Numbered from the stretch's first letter, positions 1 through 12,790 are shown. The stretch: DNA of 64,000 nucleotides from Panax quinquefolius (GCA_020205615.1 CM035160.1:9523821-9587820), one strand, 5' to 3'. The notes: generated by a model not told the origin, from the letters alone. Program-made: numbers and translations.

Positions 1-627
1 ATTAGATGACCAAAACCTCTCCTTGTATGTAACTTTCTAGACATTGCCAATAATGTTATCTAATAATATTATTCGGATAATATGAATTATTGCTTCGATA
101 ATGGAAAATACCGTGTAATGACAATTTATTGAAACAATAGTAATATAAAATATCAATCAAAGAATTATTGAATCAATAAAATAAAATACTTTGAATAGTA
201 ATTACTTGTAACAATTATTGAGTAGTGCCTTCTTACGTAAGAATCAATAATTGGTGCAATAACTGCGCTACTTCTTGTTCAACAACGCCAGACATTATTA
301 GTGTGTTTTAACCACCGGTATTCCAACAAAGATAATTGTGAATAACTACTGTGAATTATTTATAAACAACTTATATTTGTCGTTTTCTTCATCCAATCGC
401 TTTCCGTTATGGGACCCACAAAAGATAAAGCTACTGCCGTCGTACGAATATTCCCGACAAAGCATCTGAATATTCCACGACGAAAATGAATATTTTATAA
501 CCACTTTAACTATTCAAATATTTGCGTATTTTACCCATAACTATCCATATTAATCAAATCCACCCTTACTATTTCAAAATAATAAATAAAGGAAATTCCT
601 TTTATTTAAAAAATTTGAGGTCTTACA
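1..627 (-). mobile_element. Ty3/gypsy family-A LTR, partial (3' LTR of minus-strand copy 1)
   Basis: This stretch aligns along its length with the right-hand ends of the LTRs at 3533-6008 and 10060-12525: the same TAATAATATTATT motif, clustered GAATATTC palindromes, and the terminal GAGGTCTTACA. Its other end lies outside the window, so only about a quarter of the LTR is seen. Because the attached internal region reads on the minus strand, this is the 3' LTR of that element. The LTR stops exactly at TCTTACA and runs straight into integrase sequence. The polypurine tract and the end of pol that normally sit here are missing. Confidence 0.85.
446..475. promoter_or_regulatory. HSE-like GAATATTC pair in partial family-A LTR
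   Basis: GAATATTC occurs at 446-453 and 468-475, followed by GAATATTT at 488. Each octamer is palindromic and fits the nGAAnnTTCn core of plant heat-shock elements. Binding is not shown, only inferred from the motif. Confidence 0.4.
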
Positions 628-3532
628 CTTGATGCTCGCTTTTACACGTTGACAAGTTAAACACCTCGAGATAAACTCCGCGATCTCTCTCTTCATATTG
701 TTCCACCAAAATGTATGTCGAATATCACGATACATTTTGGTACTCCTGTGATGGATTGCAAAGCGGTGTGTTGTGTGCCTCCATCATGATTCTATGCTTC
801 AAATCGTAGTCGTTAGAACACAAAGTCCGGAGTTGAATCTAAGTATTCCTTCTTCATCGATTCTCGCTTACGAATAGCTCCTTCACTTTTTTTTTTTCAT
901 ACGTATCGCCTCCATGTCCAGTAGCTTGAAAGCGACTTTAACTTTATCGATTGAAGTCGGTTCTACTCGTATATCATCACGTGAGTCCCTAGAGTCTTTA
1001 ACTCTATATCTATCATTTGTAAGTTATATGAAATGGGTCTTTGACAATATCGCACGCGTACTCGTATACGATCTTTTACTCAACACGTCAGCTACCACGT
1101 TCGCTTTTCCAAGATGGTGTGGTCAGAACATGTGTCGAAATGAGTCTCCTTTTGAGTTCTTCGAAGCTCTTCCCATATTCCTTGCTCCATTCGAATTTTG
1201 TATCTCTACGAGTCAGCTGGGTTAATGGAATAGCGATTCGAGAATATCCTTCAACGAATCTCCGATAATAACCAACTAAGCCTAGAAAGCTACATATTTC
1301 GATTACCGACTTAGATTGCTCTCAACTGTGACTCATATCCCAACCTTGGATGGCACGTCACAATGACACCTATCAGTTTACTATCGCACGAATATGGCGT
1401 CCCCTACGGAGAGTCTGGCTTTGGTGTATTCCACAAAAGAAGTCACCAGATAGAGGCTCGGTTATCAACTTCTATAGTTGGATTTTTAACTCCTGAAGTT
1501 CAATAGGAGCCATTCGATATGAGATTTTAGAAATGGGTTTTGTACTGAGTTCAAAGTCGATACAAAATTCAATATCACGCCTCGAGTAGGCGGGAAATTT
1601 TTCGTGAAATACGTCAGGAAATTTACTAACAATAGAAATATCATCCAAATCTGACGTATTTTTGTTCAAGTCCATAACATGGCTAAGAAAGCTTGACATT
1701 CGTTTTTCAATAAACGAATGACTTTACGGCTTGATATGAAAGAGTTTGACTTCAATGGTTTGGTTGCTTAAATTCGAATAACAGGTTGCTTAGAAATATG
1801 AAAACTAACAACCTTACAAAAGCAATCAATTTGGAATGATGAGTAGTTAACCAATCAATCCCTAAAATCACATCAAAAGCAAGTATCTTTAAATAGATAA
1901 GATCAACAAGTAATGTGATGGTGCCAACTTGAATCAAACAAGATTTATAAACAGTGGATGTAACGAAAGTTTCTCCTAACGGAGTTTCCACAGATAAATC
2001 AAAGTCTAATTTCTCCGGAGTCAAGTTTAAACGTTGAGCACAAGCAGGAGAAATAAATGAATGGGTAACACCCCAGATCTAGTAAGGTATAAACTTCAGA
2101 TATGAATTTATGATTAGCTTACCCGTCTTAACTTCGTTCGGGTTCCACGTATTTCGACCATCCGCGGCGCCTTCCGGAATCGTTGACTTTGACTTTTCCG
2201 GGACGACCTTTTGAGTCACCATCCCGCTTAGACTTGGTTTTGCTACTGTCAAGATCTCGAGCGATATGTCATTCCTTTCCACAGTTATAACATACCTTAA
2301 ACTGTTGTGGGCGGTTTGAATGATATATCCTTCTTTTTACATGACTTATAGCATATAATGACCGGTGGTCGTTCTCCTCCCTTGAACCGGTTCTTTGCAG
2401 CTAACGTCTTCGTATTGTCATTGTTGAATCTCCTCTTTTTAAAATCTCCTACTGACTCGCTTCTTCTATTCTCATGGCCACAATTACCACCAGAGTGGTT
2501 ACTGTTTTTATCTGAATACTTTCCTTCCCTCTGGTTGTCATTGCTCCGATGATCGCTGCCACCGGTATGACCCTGGTTGTGTTCCCTCGGTTGAATATAC
2601 TCATTATCTCGCTCTAATAATTGAGCCCTGTTTACAATATCTGAATATAAAGAAAATTTATGAGATATAAGATATTGCTCAATCTCGCTTTAGACCTCTT
2701 AGAAACATCCTCGTCATTATTCGCTCCTCATTTTCGACCAAATGAGGTGCAAAACTCGATAACTCGCAAACTTTGCCTCGTCTTCGGGACACCGCCATGT
2801 TGTTTTGTTCGATCGATAAATTCCACCTCCTTCATATAGCCGAATACTTTCGTGAAAGTACTTGTCATTGAATAGTTTCTGAAACGTTTCCCAAGACATC
2901 TTTGAGAGTGCGGTTGGTATTGTACGTATCACAGACTCCCACCAAGAAATCTCACTTCACCATGGAACATAAAGGTGGCGAATGGAACCTTCGTTCCTCC
3001 GTGCATCCCAAGACATCGAATATCTTGGTAATTTGCTTGACCCACGTTTCCGCCATGATCAGATCCGGCTTTCCCTTAAATTCTGGTGGTTCCAACTCCT
3101 TGAATTGCTTGGCTGTGACAAGCCGCGCATTGCTATCATTTCCACCCGTATTTTGTGCACGAGTCTCCCACGTCTGGTTTTGCATGAACTGCAAAAAGCT
3201 CATAAACATTCCATCATTCATCGTTTGCTCGGTAGTGTTGTTTACAGGAGGAATATTGTATTTTTGTTGCACGTTCTCCTAGTTTGTAACTAAAGGTTGT
3301 TCCACAGTCTCATACACTCCATTGTTAACGTTCTCAGCGGCCATTATTAAATACTGCCATAAAACAAGGGTTAATTAAATAAATTAACATATCACATAAT
3401 ATCCCTATATTATGACTGACCAACAAATAAGCTTAGATAAAACACATTTGCGAAGGATTTACTCATCTCTCCCCTCCTAGTTCTATTCCCCGATCTCCGC
3501 TAGAGACCATATCTCTAAGCTTTTATACCAAC
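628..3532 (-). pseudogene. Ty3/gypsy chromovirus gag-pol remnant, copy 1
   Basis: Decayed polyprotein read right to left. Gag starts near an ATG at 3344, and its core (about 2950-3270) has WVKQITKIFDVLGC. A CCHC-type zinc-knuckle region lies around 2270-2340. Aspartic protease follows (about 1760-2110); it carries VILGIDWLTTHH, and the catalytic D-T-G is D-L-G with a one-base frameshift beside it. The N-terminal arm of reverse transcriptase (1490-1700) has FPDVF and IEFCIDFE. The RT-RNase H connection (about 1100-1290) has LVGYYRRFVEGYSR, and the integrase HHCC zinc finger lies at about 628-790. The RT palm with its YxDD motif and everything after the integrase finger are absent. There are many stops and frameshifts, so no protein can be made. 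Lineage (Tekay-like chromovirus) is inferred from the sister copies. Confidence 0.85.
3515..3532 (-). other. primer-binding site of gypsy copy 1
   Basis: Read on the minus strand, the bases next to the LTR are GTTGGTATAAAAGCTTAG. This resembles the TGGTATCAGAGC site complementary to initiator tRNA-Met used by most plant LTR elements. Its position beside the 5' LTR fixes the element's orientation. Confidence 0.65.
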
Positions 3533-4069
3533 TGTGACGCCCCCAAAATAGGTATACAACACCCATTCTGAGTCGCCAAATACAAGGTACAGAAACCAAA
3601 CTACAACTTCAATAATACAATTGTCGTGCAAAATACGACAACACATACTATGAGTTTAAAATACAAATATTGTCTTCTGACAATATCCACACTCAAATAA
3701 GTCCTCGTTATAATTATTCAAACACTATTTTACGTAAATAGTGAGGATCGCTAAAACATCTTTCTAGAACCATCACTCCGCACTCCCACTAGTTCTCGCT
3801 ATGTTCTCACCTCCCGAGAAAAAATGGAACAAAAAGGAAAAGGGTGAGCTCAACTAGCCCAAGAAAGAATATTATGACTAAGATAATATACAACAAATTA
3901 TCGTTAGTCTTCAACAGGGAAAAATCTGATAAAATATAATAGCCAACAAATTTTAAATCAACAACTGCAGTGGAAACAACAATCCATTAGAAGAGTCAAG
4001 TAGGGAATGATTTCTACTATCTTCTAAGATTTAAAAGTCCATCATCAATATTTTATACCTGTAACAACA

Positions 4070-4240
4070 ATCAATAAACATCTTTAATCAAATATTCATC
4101 TTTGCACTACAGACCAAAGATATTCATTTGTATCACCAGTTGGTCATGTTCATCTCAACACCTGTTCATCTTTGTACTACGAGCCAAAGATATTCATCAG
4201 TTAATCATTTATCTTTGCACTAAAGGCCGAGATATTTAGT
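4070..4240. repeat. CATCTTTGCACTAC repeat block in family-A LTR
   Basis: Three to four degenerate copies of a unit with CATCTTTGCACTAC followed by CCAAAGATATTCAT. The same block, at different copy number, is found in every gypsy LTR of the window. Confidence 0.6.
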
Positions 4241-4807
4241 AATATCATCATTTAGGACTAAGTATGATGAAAAATATTTTAAAGAAAACGAATCCAGTGA
4301 AACGGAAGGGCAAATAGTAGGGATTCGTATAACAGTTTATCCAAGATCAATAATACTTCATAAATACCAATTTTGAAGCAGAATTCAAAAATAAAGATCA
4401 AAACATGCATACAATCAAAGATAGTAACCATAATAGACATCTTGGACAAAAAGAAGAAAATTTCATTTTTCTATGAATAGTATCGTATTCGTGAATAAAG
4501 TCAGATACGTGAATAAAGTATACGTGAATAAGAACCACGACACAAAAGTTCCAAATTTGATAAAAATTCAGATCAATACTTGGCAGATAATGATATTGAA
4601 GAAATAATATCATATATGAAGAAAATAACATCTCTTACCTCAAAATATCAAGATTTCGATCTAATATCTCAGATATAAGGTCAAGGAAAATTGCACCGAT
4701 AAATAGAAACTCACAAAGTATCTAAATACTCACAAAATACACTCAATAATCTAGAGAGAGAAAGAGAAAACTTGTTTCTGGTGTGATTTTCAATTCTAAC
4801 TTAGCCC

Positions 4808-4820
4808 TCTATTTATAGGA
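4808..4820 (-). promoter_or_regulatory. LTR TATA box
   Basis: Minus-strand CCTATAAATAGAG, conserved in position and sequence in the family-A LTRs and expected to set the U3/R boundary. Confidence 0.6.
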
Positions 4821-5829
4821 AAATATTAGCAGACTTGACCAAACTCCGATGGCTTTACATGCTACTATTCCCACCCGCCACATTTGAAATAAATTTCAGA
4901 ACATTTCTTCACCAACCACAAGTGGGGCCCACTCAATTCTAGAATTTTCCACCAAAATCATTTATAAACCTAATTTTTGAATCAGTCACCTCTTAAAATT
5001 CATAACAAATCATACGTTCATTTTTAAAGGTTCAAAATTTGTGGACATATACTCAACTTATATATGTATAACATATCCAAAAATTACAACGATCCAACGG
5101 TCGGATTCAAAATTATAACTCACACAATATATCTTAAAAACACTGGTTTAATTTTTAATACCTTCATTCCGACAAAAATACTGATAAAACACCTCAACAT
5201 TAACTCCTTCATTTTTAACCACAATAAATATATCCAACATTTATATCCATATAAAATAAATATTTCCTTATCATATGAATCAATAATTAATTATTCACAA
5301 ATAATATTACAGAATCACATTTATGACAACCAGGCCGTTCCCAGGAAAGAGGGGGCTTTCCAATAAGAATTTCTCCTTATTGGCGCAAGATTAGGTGACC
5401 AAATCTCTCCTCGATGTAACTTTCTAGACATTGCCAATAATGCTATCTAATAATATTATTCAAATAATATGAATTATTGATCCGATAATGGGAAATATCA
5501 GTGCAAAGGACAATTATTGAAATAACAATAATATAAAATATCAACGCAAAGAATTATTGAATCAATAAAATAAAATATTGAATAAGAATTATCGTAATAA
5601 TTATCGAGTAGTAGCCTTCACGTAAGGATCAATAATTCATCAATACCGCATCCACGCCAGACATCGTATTTTAACCACCGGTATTCCAACAAAGGTTAAT
5701 CTGTAATAACTACGCCAAGTTATTTATAAAAACTCAAACTTGTCGCTTTTTCTTCATCCGATAGCTTATTCTCATTATGGGGCCCACAAATGATCAAGGC
5801 TGTCGCATTTAATATTCTCCCGACAACAA

Positions 5830-5856
5830 GAATATTCCACGACCAAACGAATATTC
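5830..5856. promoter_or_regulatory. HSE-like GAATATTC pair in family-A LTR
   Basis: GAATATTC at 5830-5837 and 5849-5856 (19 bp apart), with a weaker AATATTC at 5811. They lie about 1 kb upstream of the LTR TATA box in the minus-strand sense. Confidence 0.4.
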
Positions 5857-6008
5857 CCCAAAACAATGATTATTTTATAACCACTGCATATTTTGCAAAA
5901 TTTGCACATTTCACCCATAACCGTAGAATTATATCAAATTAATACCTTATTATTCACAAATATAATTAGAGGAAATTGATTTTATTTATAATAAGTTGGG
6001 GTCTTACA

Positions 6009-6021
6009 ACCTCCCTCCTTA
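6009..6021 (-). other. polypurine tract of gypsy copy 2
   Basis: Minus-strand AAGGAGGGAGGT directly beside the 3' LTR. This is the usual plus-strand priming site of an LTR element, and equivalent tracts lie at 45473, 59554 and, on the plus strand, 21108. Confidence 0.6.
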
Positions 6022-9000
6022 TGAAATTTCGTCCTCGAAATCGACATACGTACTGTGTTTCAAAAAAGGTGAGGATACCTCGCTTTCATTTCGATTCCAA
6101 CTCCCGTGTCATTTCTTCAATAGCATGGTTTCTCCATAAAACCTTAACTTGTGGTATAACCTTGTGCGTAGACATGCTCTTTCCTATCCAAGATCTTAAC
6201 AGTACTTCTTCGTACGTTAAATCTTCGGCTATCTCGTCTGGTTCTAACGCAATAATATGGTTCGGTCTTTCACATATTTACGAAGCATGGATATGTGAAA
6301 AACATTATGAACACGAGACATACTTGGAGGTAATGCGAGTCTATAGGCCACATTTCCTATTCGGTCAAGAATCTCAAATGGACCAACAAATCGTGGATCG
6401 AGCTTTCCTCTTCCCAAATCTTGTAACCCTTCCACGGTGCAACACGTAACAATACATGATCCCCAATATTAAATTCCACGCCTTTTTCGATGAAGATCCG
6501 CATAACTCTTTTGTCGATCTTGTGCCGCTTTGTATCGCGCTGTCGAATCATTTGGATCTTTTCTCGTAGTCATGCGCATTTAATTCTCGGTCCCAACAAC
6601 GTTGCTTCTCCCACCTCGCCCCAAAGATACCGAGAACGACACTTTCATCCATACAACGCCTCAAATGGAGCCATGCCTATACTTGCTTGATAACTGTTGT
6701 TGTAGGAGAATTCCACCAGTGGCAAGTACTTATCCCAACTTCCTTTAAAATCTAGGACACAAAGTCTTAATAGATCTTCAAGGGTTTGAATAGTCCTCTC
6801 GATTGTCCGTCCGCTTGAGGATGGTATGCCGAATCAATCAGAACTGCGCTCCATAGCTTTCTCGCAAGCTAACCCAAAATCGTGAAGTGAATCTTGGGTC
6901 ACGATCCAAACTATGGATACTGGCATGCCATGCAATCTCACAATCTCATTCACGATATGCACGAAGCAAGACGCTCAAGGAATAAGTCTCACGAATAGGC
7001 AAGAAATGAAATGGGCGGAACTTGGTTAATCTATCAACAATAACCCAAATAGCATCTATGCCTTGAGAAACATTGGGAAGACTCAGAATCGAAATCCATA
7101 GTAATGTGTTCCCACTTCCATTTCGGAATCTCAAGTGGTTGTAATGGACCTTTTGGCACTTGATGCTCCGCCTTTACACATTGACAAGTTAAACACCTCG
7201 AGATAAACTCCGCGATCTCTCTCTTCATATTGTTCCACCAAAATGTATGTCGAATATCATGATACATTTTGGTACTCCCAGGATGGATTGCAAACGGGTG
7301 TTGTGTGCTCCATCATGATTCTATGCTTCAAATCGTAATCGTTAGAAACACAAAGTCCGGAGTTGAATCTAAGTATTCCTTCTTCATCGATTCTCGCTTC
7401 GAATAGCTCCTTCTTGACTTTTTTCTTCATACGATCGCCTCCATGTCCGTAGCTTGAGCAAATTTTAACTTTATCGATTAAAGCCTCGCTTCTACTCATA
7501 TATCATCACGTGACTCCCTAGAGTCTTTAACTCTATATCTATCATTTGTAAGTTATATGAAATGGGTCTTTGACAATATCGCACGCTCACATCAGATACG
7601 ATCTTTTTTACTCAACACGCCGCCTACCACGCTCGCTTTTCCAAGATGGTGTGGTCGTAACACGTGTCGAAATGAGTCTCCTTTTGAAGTTCTTCAAGCT
7701 CTTCCCACATTCCTTGCTCCATTCGAATTTTGTATCTCTACGAGTCAGCTGCGTTAATGGAATAGCGATTCGAGAATATCCTTCAACGAATCTCCGATAA
7801 TAACCAACTAAGCCTAGAAAGCTACATATTTCGATTACCGACTTAGATTGCTCTCAACTGTGACTCATATCCCAACCTTGGATGGCACGTCACAATGACA
7901 CCTATCAGTTTACTATCGCACGAATATGGCGTCCCCTACGGAGAGTCTGGCTTCGGTGTATTCCACAAAAGAAGTCACCAGATAGAGGCTCGGTTATCAA
8001 CTTCTATAGTTGGATTTTTAACTCCTGAAGTTCAATAGGAGTCATTCGATATGAGATTTTAGAAATGGGTTTTGTATCGAGTTCAAAGTCGATACAAAAT
8101 TCAATATCACGCTCTGGGAGTAGGCCAGGAAATTTTTTAGGAAATACGTCAGGAAATTTACTAACAATAGAAATATCATTCAAATCTGACGTATTTTTGT
8201 TCAAGTCCATAACATAGCTAAGAAAGCTTGACATCCGTTTTTTAATAAACGAATGACTTTACAGCTTGATATGAAAGAGTTTGACTTCAATGGTTTGGTT
8301 GCTTAAATTCGAATAACAGGTTGCTTAGAAATATGAAAACTAACAACCTTACAAAAGCAATCAATTTGGCATGATGAGTAGTTAACCAATCAATCCCTAA
8401 AATCACATCAAAAGCAAGTATCTTTAAATAGATAAGATCAACAAGTAATGTGATGGTGCCAACTTGAATCAAACAAGATTTATAAACAAAGGGATGTAAC
8501 GAAAGTTTCTCCTAACTGAGTTTCCACAGATAAATCAAAGTCTAATTTCTCCAGAGTCAAGTTTAAACGCTGAGCACAAGCAGAGAAATAAATGAATGGG
8601 TAGCAACCGATCTAGTAAGGTATAAACTTCAGTATGAATTTATGATTAGCTTACCCACGCTTAACTTCGCTCGTTCCTCGCATTCGACCGATCCACGAAA
8701 AAACGCCTTCCAAGAATCGCTGACTTTGACTTTTCCGGACAAATTTTTTGAGTCACCATCCCCATTAGACTTGGTTTCGCTTACATAAGGCAATCTCGAG
8801 CGATATGTCATTCCTTTCCCACAGCTTATAACATACCTTAAACCGTTGTGGCGCTTTGGGGTGATATGTCCTTCTTTTTCGCACTTATAAAGATATAACC
8901 GATGGTCGCTCTCCTCCCTTGAACCCGGTTCTTCACCGGTGCTAACGCCTTCAGATTGTCATTGTTGAATCTCCTCTTTTAAAATCTCCTCTTGACTCGC

Positions 9001-10041
9001 TTCTTCTATTATCATGGCCACGATTACCACCAGAGTGGTTACCGCTTTTATCCGAATACTTTCCTTACCTCTGGTTGTCATTGTTCGATGATCGCGCCAC
9101 CCAGATGACCTCGGTTGTGTTCCCTCGGTTGAACATACTCATTATCTCGCTCTAAAAATTGAGCCCTGCTTACAACATCCTAATATAAAGAAAATTTATG
9201 AGATATAAGATATTGTCAATCTCTGCTTTTAGACCTCTTAGAAACATCCTCGTCATTCGCTCCTCATTTTCACCAAATGAGGTGCAAACCTCGATAACTC
9301 TGCGCAAACTTTGCCTCGTGATCGACACCGCCATGTTGTTTTGTTCCACCGATAAATTCCACCTCCTTCATATGACGAATACTTTCGGAAAGTACTTGTC
9401 ATTGAATAGTTTCAAACGCTTCCCAAGACATACTTTGAAAGTGGTTGGTTGGTACGGTTACGTATCTCACTCCCACCAAGATCCGCTTCACCGCGAACAT
9501 AAAGGTGGCGAATGGAACCTTCGTTCCTCCGCATCCCAAGACATCGAATATCTTGGTAATTTGTTTGACCCACGTTTCCGCCATGATCGGATCCGCTTTC
9601 CCTTAAATTCGGTGGTTCCAACTCCTTGAATTGCTTGGTCAGGATAAAGCAGCGCATTGCTATCATTTCCACCAGATATTTTGTGCACGAGTCTCCCACG
9701 TCTGGTTTTGCATGAACTGCAAAAAGCTCCTAAACATTCCATCATTCATCGCTTGCTTTAGAGTGTTGTTTATGGAGGAATATTGCCTTCTTGTTGCACG
9801 CTCTCCGGTTTGTAACTAAAGGTTGTTCCACGCCTCATACACTCCATTGTTAACGCTCTTGCGCCGGCCATTCTTAAATACTACCATAAAACAAGGGTTA
9901 ATTAAACAAATTAACATATCACATAATATCCCTATATTATGACTGACCAACAAATAAGCTTAGATAAGACACACTAGCGAAGGATTTACTCATCTCTCCC
10001 CTCCTAGTTCTATTCCCCGATCTCCGCCAGAAACCAAATCC

Positions 10042-10059
10042 CTAAGCTTTGATACCAAT
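10042..10059 (-). other. primer-binding site of gypsy copy 2
   Basis: Minus-strand TTGGTATCAAAGCTTAGG immediately inside the right-hand LTR. It matches the initiator tRNA-Met type of site (TGGTATCAGAGC) apart from one central base. Confidence 0.75.
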
Positions 10060-11326
10060 TGTGACTACCCCAAAATAGGGCCATTCAATCCAACCCATTC
10101 TAAGTCGCCAAATACATGGTACAGAAACCAAACTACAACTTCAATAATACAATTGTCGTGCAAAATACGACAACACATACTATGAGTTTAAATACAAATA
10201 TTGTCTTCTGTATAATATCCACACTCAAATAAGTCCTCGTTATAATTATTCAAACACTATTTTACGTAAATAGTGAGGACTCTAAAACATCTTTCTAGAA
10301 CCATCACTCCGCACTCGACTAGTTCCTCGCTATGTTCTCACCTCCCGAGAAAATGGAACAAAAAGGAAAAGGGTGAGCTCAACTAGCCCAAAGAAAAATA
10401 TTATGACTAAGATAATATATAACAAATTATCGTTAGTCTTCAACAGGAAAAAAATGATAAAATATAATAGCCAACAAGTTTTAGATCAACAACTGCAATG
10501 AAAATAACAATTCATTAGAAGAGTCAAGTAGAGAATGAGTTCTACTATCTTCTAAGATTTAAAAGTCCATCATCAATATTTTATCCTCAGAATAACAATC
10601 AATATACATCTTTAATCAAATATTCATCTTTGTACTACAGCCAAAGATATTCATTTGTATCACCAATTGGTCATGTTCATCTCAATACTGCTCATCTTTT
10701 GCACTACGCCCAAAGATATTCATCGCTTAATCATTTATCTTTGCACTACAGTCAAAAGATATTTAGTAATATCATCATTTAGGACCGAGGATGATGAAAA
10801 ATATTTTAAAGAAAACGAATCCAGTGAAACGGAAGGACAAATAGTAGGGATTCGTATAACAGTTTATCCAAGATCAATAATACTTCATAAATACCAATTT
10901 TGAAGCAAAATTCAAAAATAAAGATCAAAACATGGATACAATCAAAGATAATAACCATAATAGACATCTTGGACAAAAAGAAGAAAATTTCATTTTTCTA
11001 TGAATAGTAGTTCGTGATTAAGTGAATAGTGAATAGATACGTGAATAAGAACCCCAACACAAAAAGTTCTAAATTTGATAAAAATTCAGATCAATACTTC
11101 GGCATAATTATATTGAAGAAATAATATCATATATGAAGAAAATAACATCCCTTACCTCAAAATATCGCATTTCCGATCGAATATATCTAAGATAAGGTCA
11201 AGGAAACTTGCACCGATGAATAGAAACTCACAAAGTATCTAAATACTCACAAAATACACTCAATAATCTAGAGAGAGAAAGAGAGAAAACTTGTTTCTTG
11301 TGTGATTTTCAATTCTAACTTAGCCC

Positions 11327-11339
11327 TCTATTTATAGGA
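11327..11339 (-). promoter_or_regulatory. LTR TATA box
   Basis: Minus-strand CCTATAAATAGAG within the right family-A LTR. The sequence is the same as in the central LTR. Confidence 0.6.
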
Positions 11340-12346
11340 AAATATTAGCAGACTTGACCTGCAACCTGATGCCTTTACCTGCTACTATTCCCACCCACCA
11401 TATTTGAAATAAATTTCCGCACATTTCTTCACCAACCATAAGTGGGCCCCACTCAATTCTAGAATTTTCCACCAAAATCATTTATAAACCTAATTTCTGA
11501 ATCAGTTACCTCTTAAAATTCATAACAAATCATACGTTCAATTTTAACGGTTCAAAATTTGTGGACATATACTCAACTTATATATGTATAACATATCCAA
11601 AAATTACAACGATCCAACTATTTGATTAAAAATTATAACTCACACAATATATCTCAAAAACACCGTTTAATTTTTAATACCTTCATTCCGGCAAAAATAC
11701 CGATAAAACACCTCAACATTAACTCCTTCATTTTTAACCACAATAAATATATCCAACATTTATATCCACATAAAATAAATATTTCCTTATCATATGAATC
11801 AATAATTAATTATTCACAAATAATATTACGATTCACATTTATGACAACCAAAGTAGCTCCTGAAAGAGAGGGCTTTCCAATAAGAATTTCTCCTTATCAA
11901 GCCAAGCAATTAGGTGACCAAACCTCTCTTTGATGTAACTTTCTAGACATTGCCAATAATACTATCTAATAATATTATTCAAATAATATGAATTATTGAT
12001 CCGATAATGGGAAATATCATGCAAAGGATAATTATTGAAACAACAATAATATAAAATATCAACGCAAAGAATTATTGAATCAATAAAATAAAATATTGAA
12101 TAAGAATTCATCGTAATAATTATCGAGTAGTCCCTTCACGTAAGGATCAATAATTCATCAATACCGCGTGATCCACGCCAGACATCGTATTTTAACCACT
12201 TGGGTATTCCAACAAGTGTTAATTCAGAATAACTACGCCATTATTTATAAAAACTCAAACTTGTCGCTTTTCTTCATCCGATAGTTATTCATTATGGGGC
12301 CCATAAAATGATCGCTACTGCCGCATTTAATATTCTCCCACAACAA

Positions 12347-12374
12347 GAATATTCCACGACCAAAACGAATATTC
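12347..12374. promoter_or_regulatory. HSE-like GAATATTC pair in family-A LTR
   Basis: GAATATTC at 12347-12354 and 12367-12374, 20 bp apart, as in the other family-A LTRs. Confidence 0.4.
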
Positions 12375-12525
12375 CCCACACAACAATGATTATTTTATAA
12401 CCACTGCATATTTTGCAAAATTTGCACATTTCACCCATAACCGAGAGAATTATATCAAATTAATACCTTATTATTCACAAATATAATTAGAGAAAATTCG
12501 ATTTTATTTATAATAAGTTGGGGTC

Positions 12526-12790
12526 ATAATACTATATATATTATTAATATGTAATATTATATTATTATATTACTAAATATAATGTCAACTAAAATTGACA
12601 TAATTTATGAAAATATTGACATGATTTATGAAAATATATTGAAAATAATAAATATTTTAAGATTAGAATTTTCCAAGTTAATTGTAGAAAAGCTGAATTG
12701 AGATTTAATTGCCGTATAATAAGTTATCTTTTTCACAAAGTTTTAAATTGTGAATGATTATATTTTGCATAAGTTATCTTTTCCAAGTTG
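12526..12790 (+). repeat. left arm of a foldback (hairpin) element
   Basis: This AT-rich stretch of about 265 bp reads as the reverse complement of 23553-23785. Shared blocks include GTCAACTAAAATTGACATAA, AAGATTAGAATTTTCCAA and GTAGAAAAGCTGAATT. The two arms once met around a short loop. The family-B1 gypsy element now separates them by about 10.8 kb. The outer end of this arm is cut by the family-A LTR. It is probably a MITE-like foldback transposon; no coding sequence is present. Confidence 0.8.

Larger units (their letters stand above)
3533..6008 (-). mobile_element. Ty3/gypsy family-A LTR, central shared copy
   Basis: A 2.48 kb LTR starting TGTGACGCC and ending GTCTTACA. It aligns along its whole length with 10060-12525. 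On its right is a polypurine tract (minus-strand AAGGAGGGAGGT, 6009-6020), as expected for a 3' LTR. On its left is a primer-binding site, as expected for a 5' LTR. It therefore serves both the copy to its left and the copy to its right. It contains CATCTTTGCACTAC repeats (about 4070-4240), a TATA box, and GAATATTC palindromes. The short open frames inside it look like chance. Confidence 0.9.
6009..10059 (-). pseudogene. Ty3/gypsy chromovirus gag-pol remnant, copy 2
   Basis: Same domain order as copy 1 but keeps the 3' end of pol. Gag starts near an ATG at 9871 and its core (9400-9750) has KQFKELEPP and AETWVKQ. The CCHC region is at about 8780-8890 and protease at 8290-8600 (VILGIDWLTTHHAK). 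The RT N-terminal arm is at 8004-8234 (FPDVFPKKFPG). The RT-RNase H connection is at 7640-7830. The integrase HHCC finger is at 7150-7267 (CLTCQCVKAEHQ) and the integrase core at about 6900-7130 (GIDAIWVIVDRLTK). The C-terminal tail is at 6244-6435 ([22 protein letters not shown]), followed by a chromodomain-like stretch at 6090-6230 (KVLWRNHAIEEMT). The tail and chromodomain point to a Tekay-type chromovirus. The RT palm is deleted at the same place as in copy 1. Inactive. Confidence 0.88.
10060..12525 (-). mobile_element. Ty3/gypsy family-A LTR (5' LTR of copy 2)
   Basis: About 2.47 kb, starting TGTGACTACCCC and ending at GGGGTC. It is collinear with 3533-6008, including the TATA box (11327-11339) and the repeat block at 10610-10770. 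The last five bases of the LTR (TTACA) are not visible before the foldback arm starts, so the right end looks slightly truncated. The matching target-site copy would lie left of the window, so a TSD cannot be tested here. Confidence 0.88.

Noticed and set aside
5064..5366. 100-codon open frame in the family-A LTR
   Set aside because: AT-driven frame in LTR sequence; not intact as a conserved protein in the other LTR copies and no recognisable domain.
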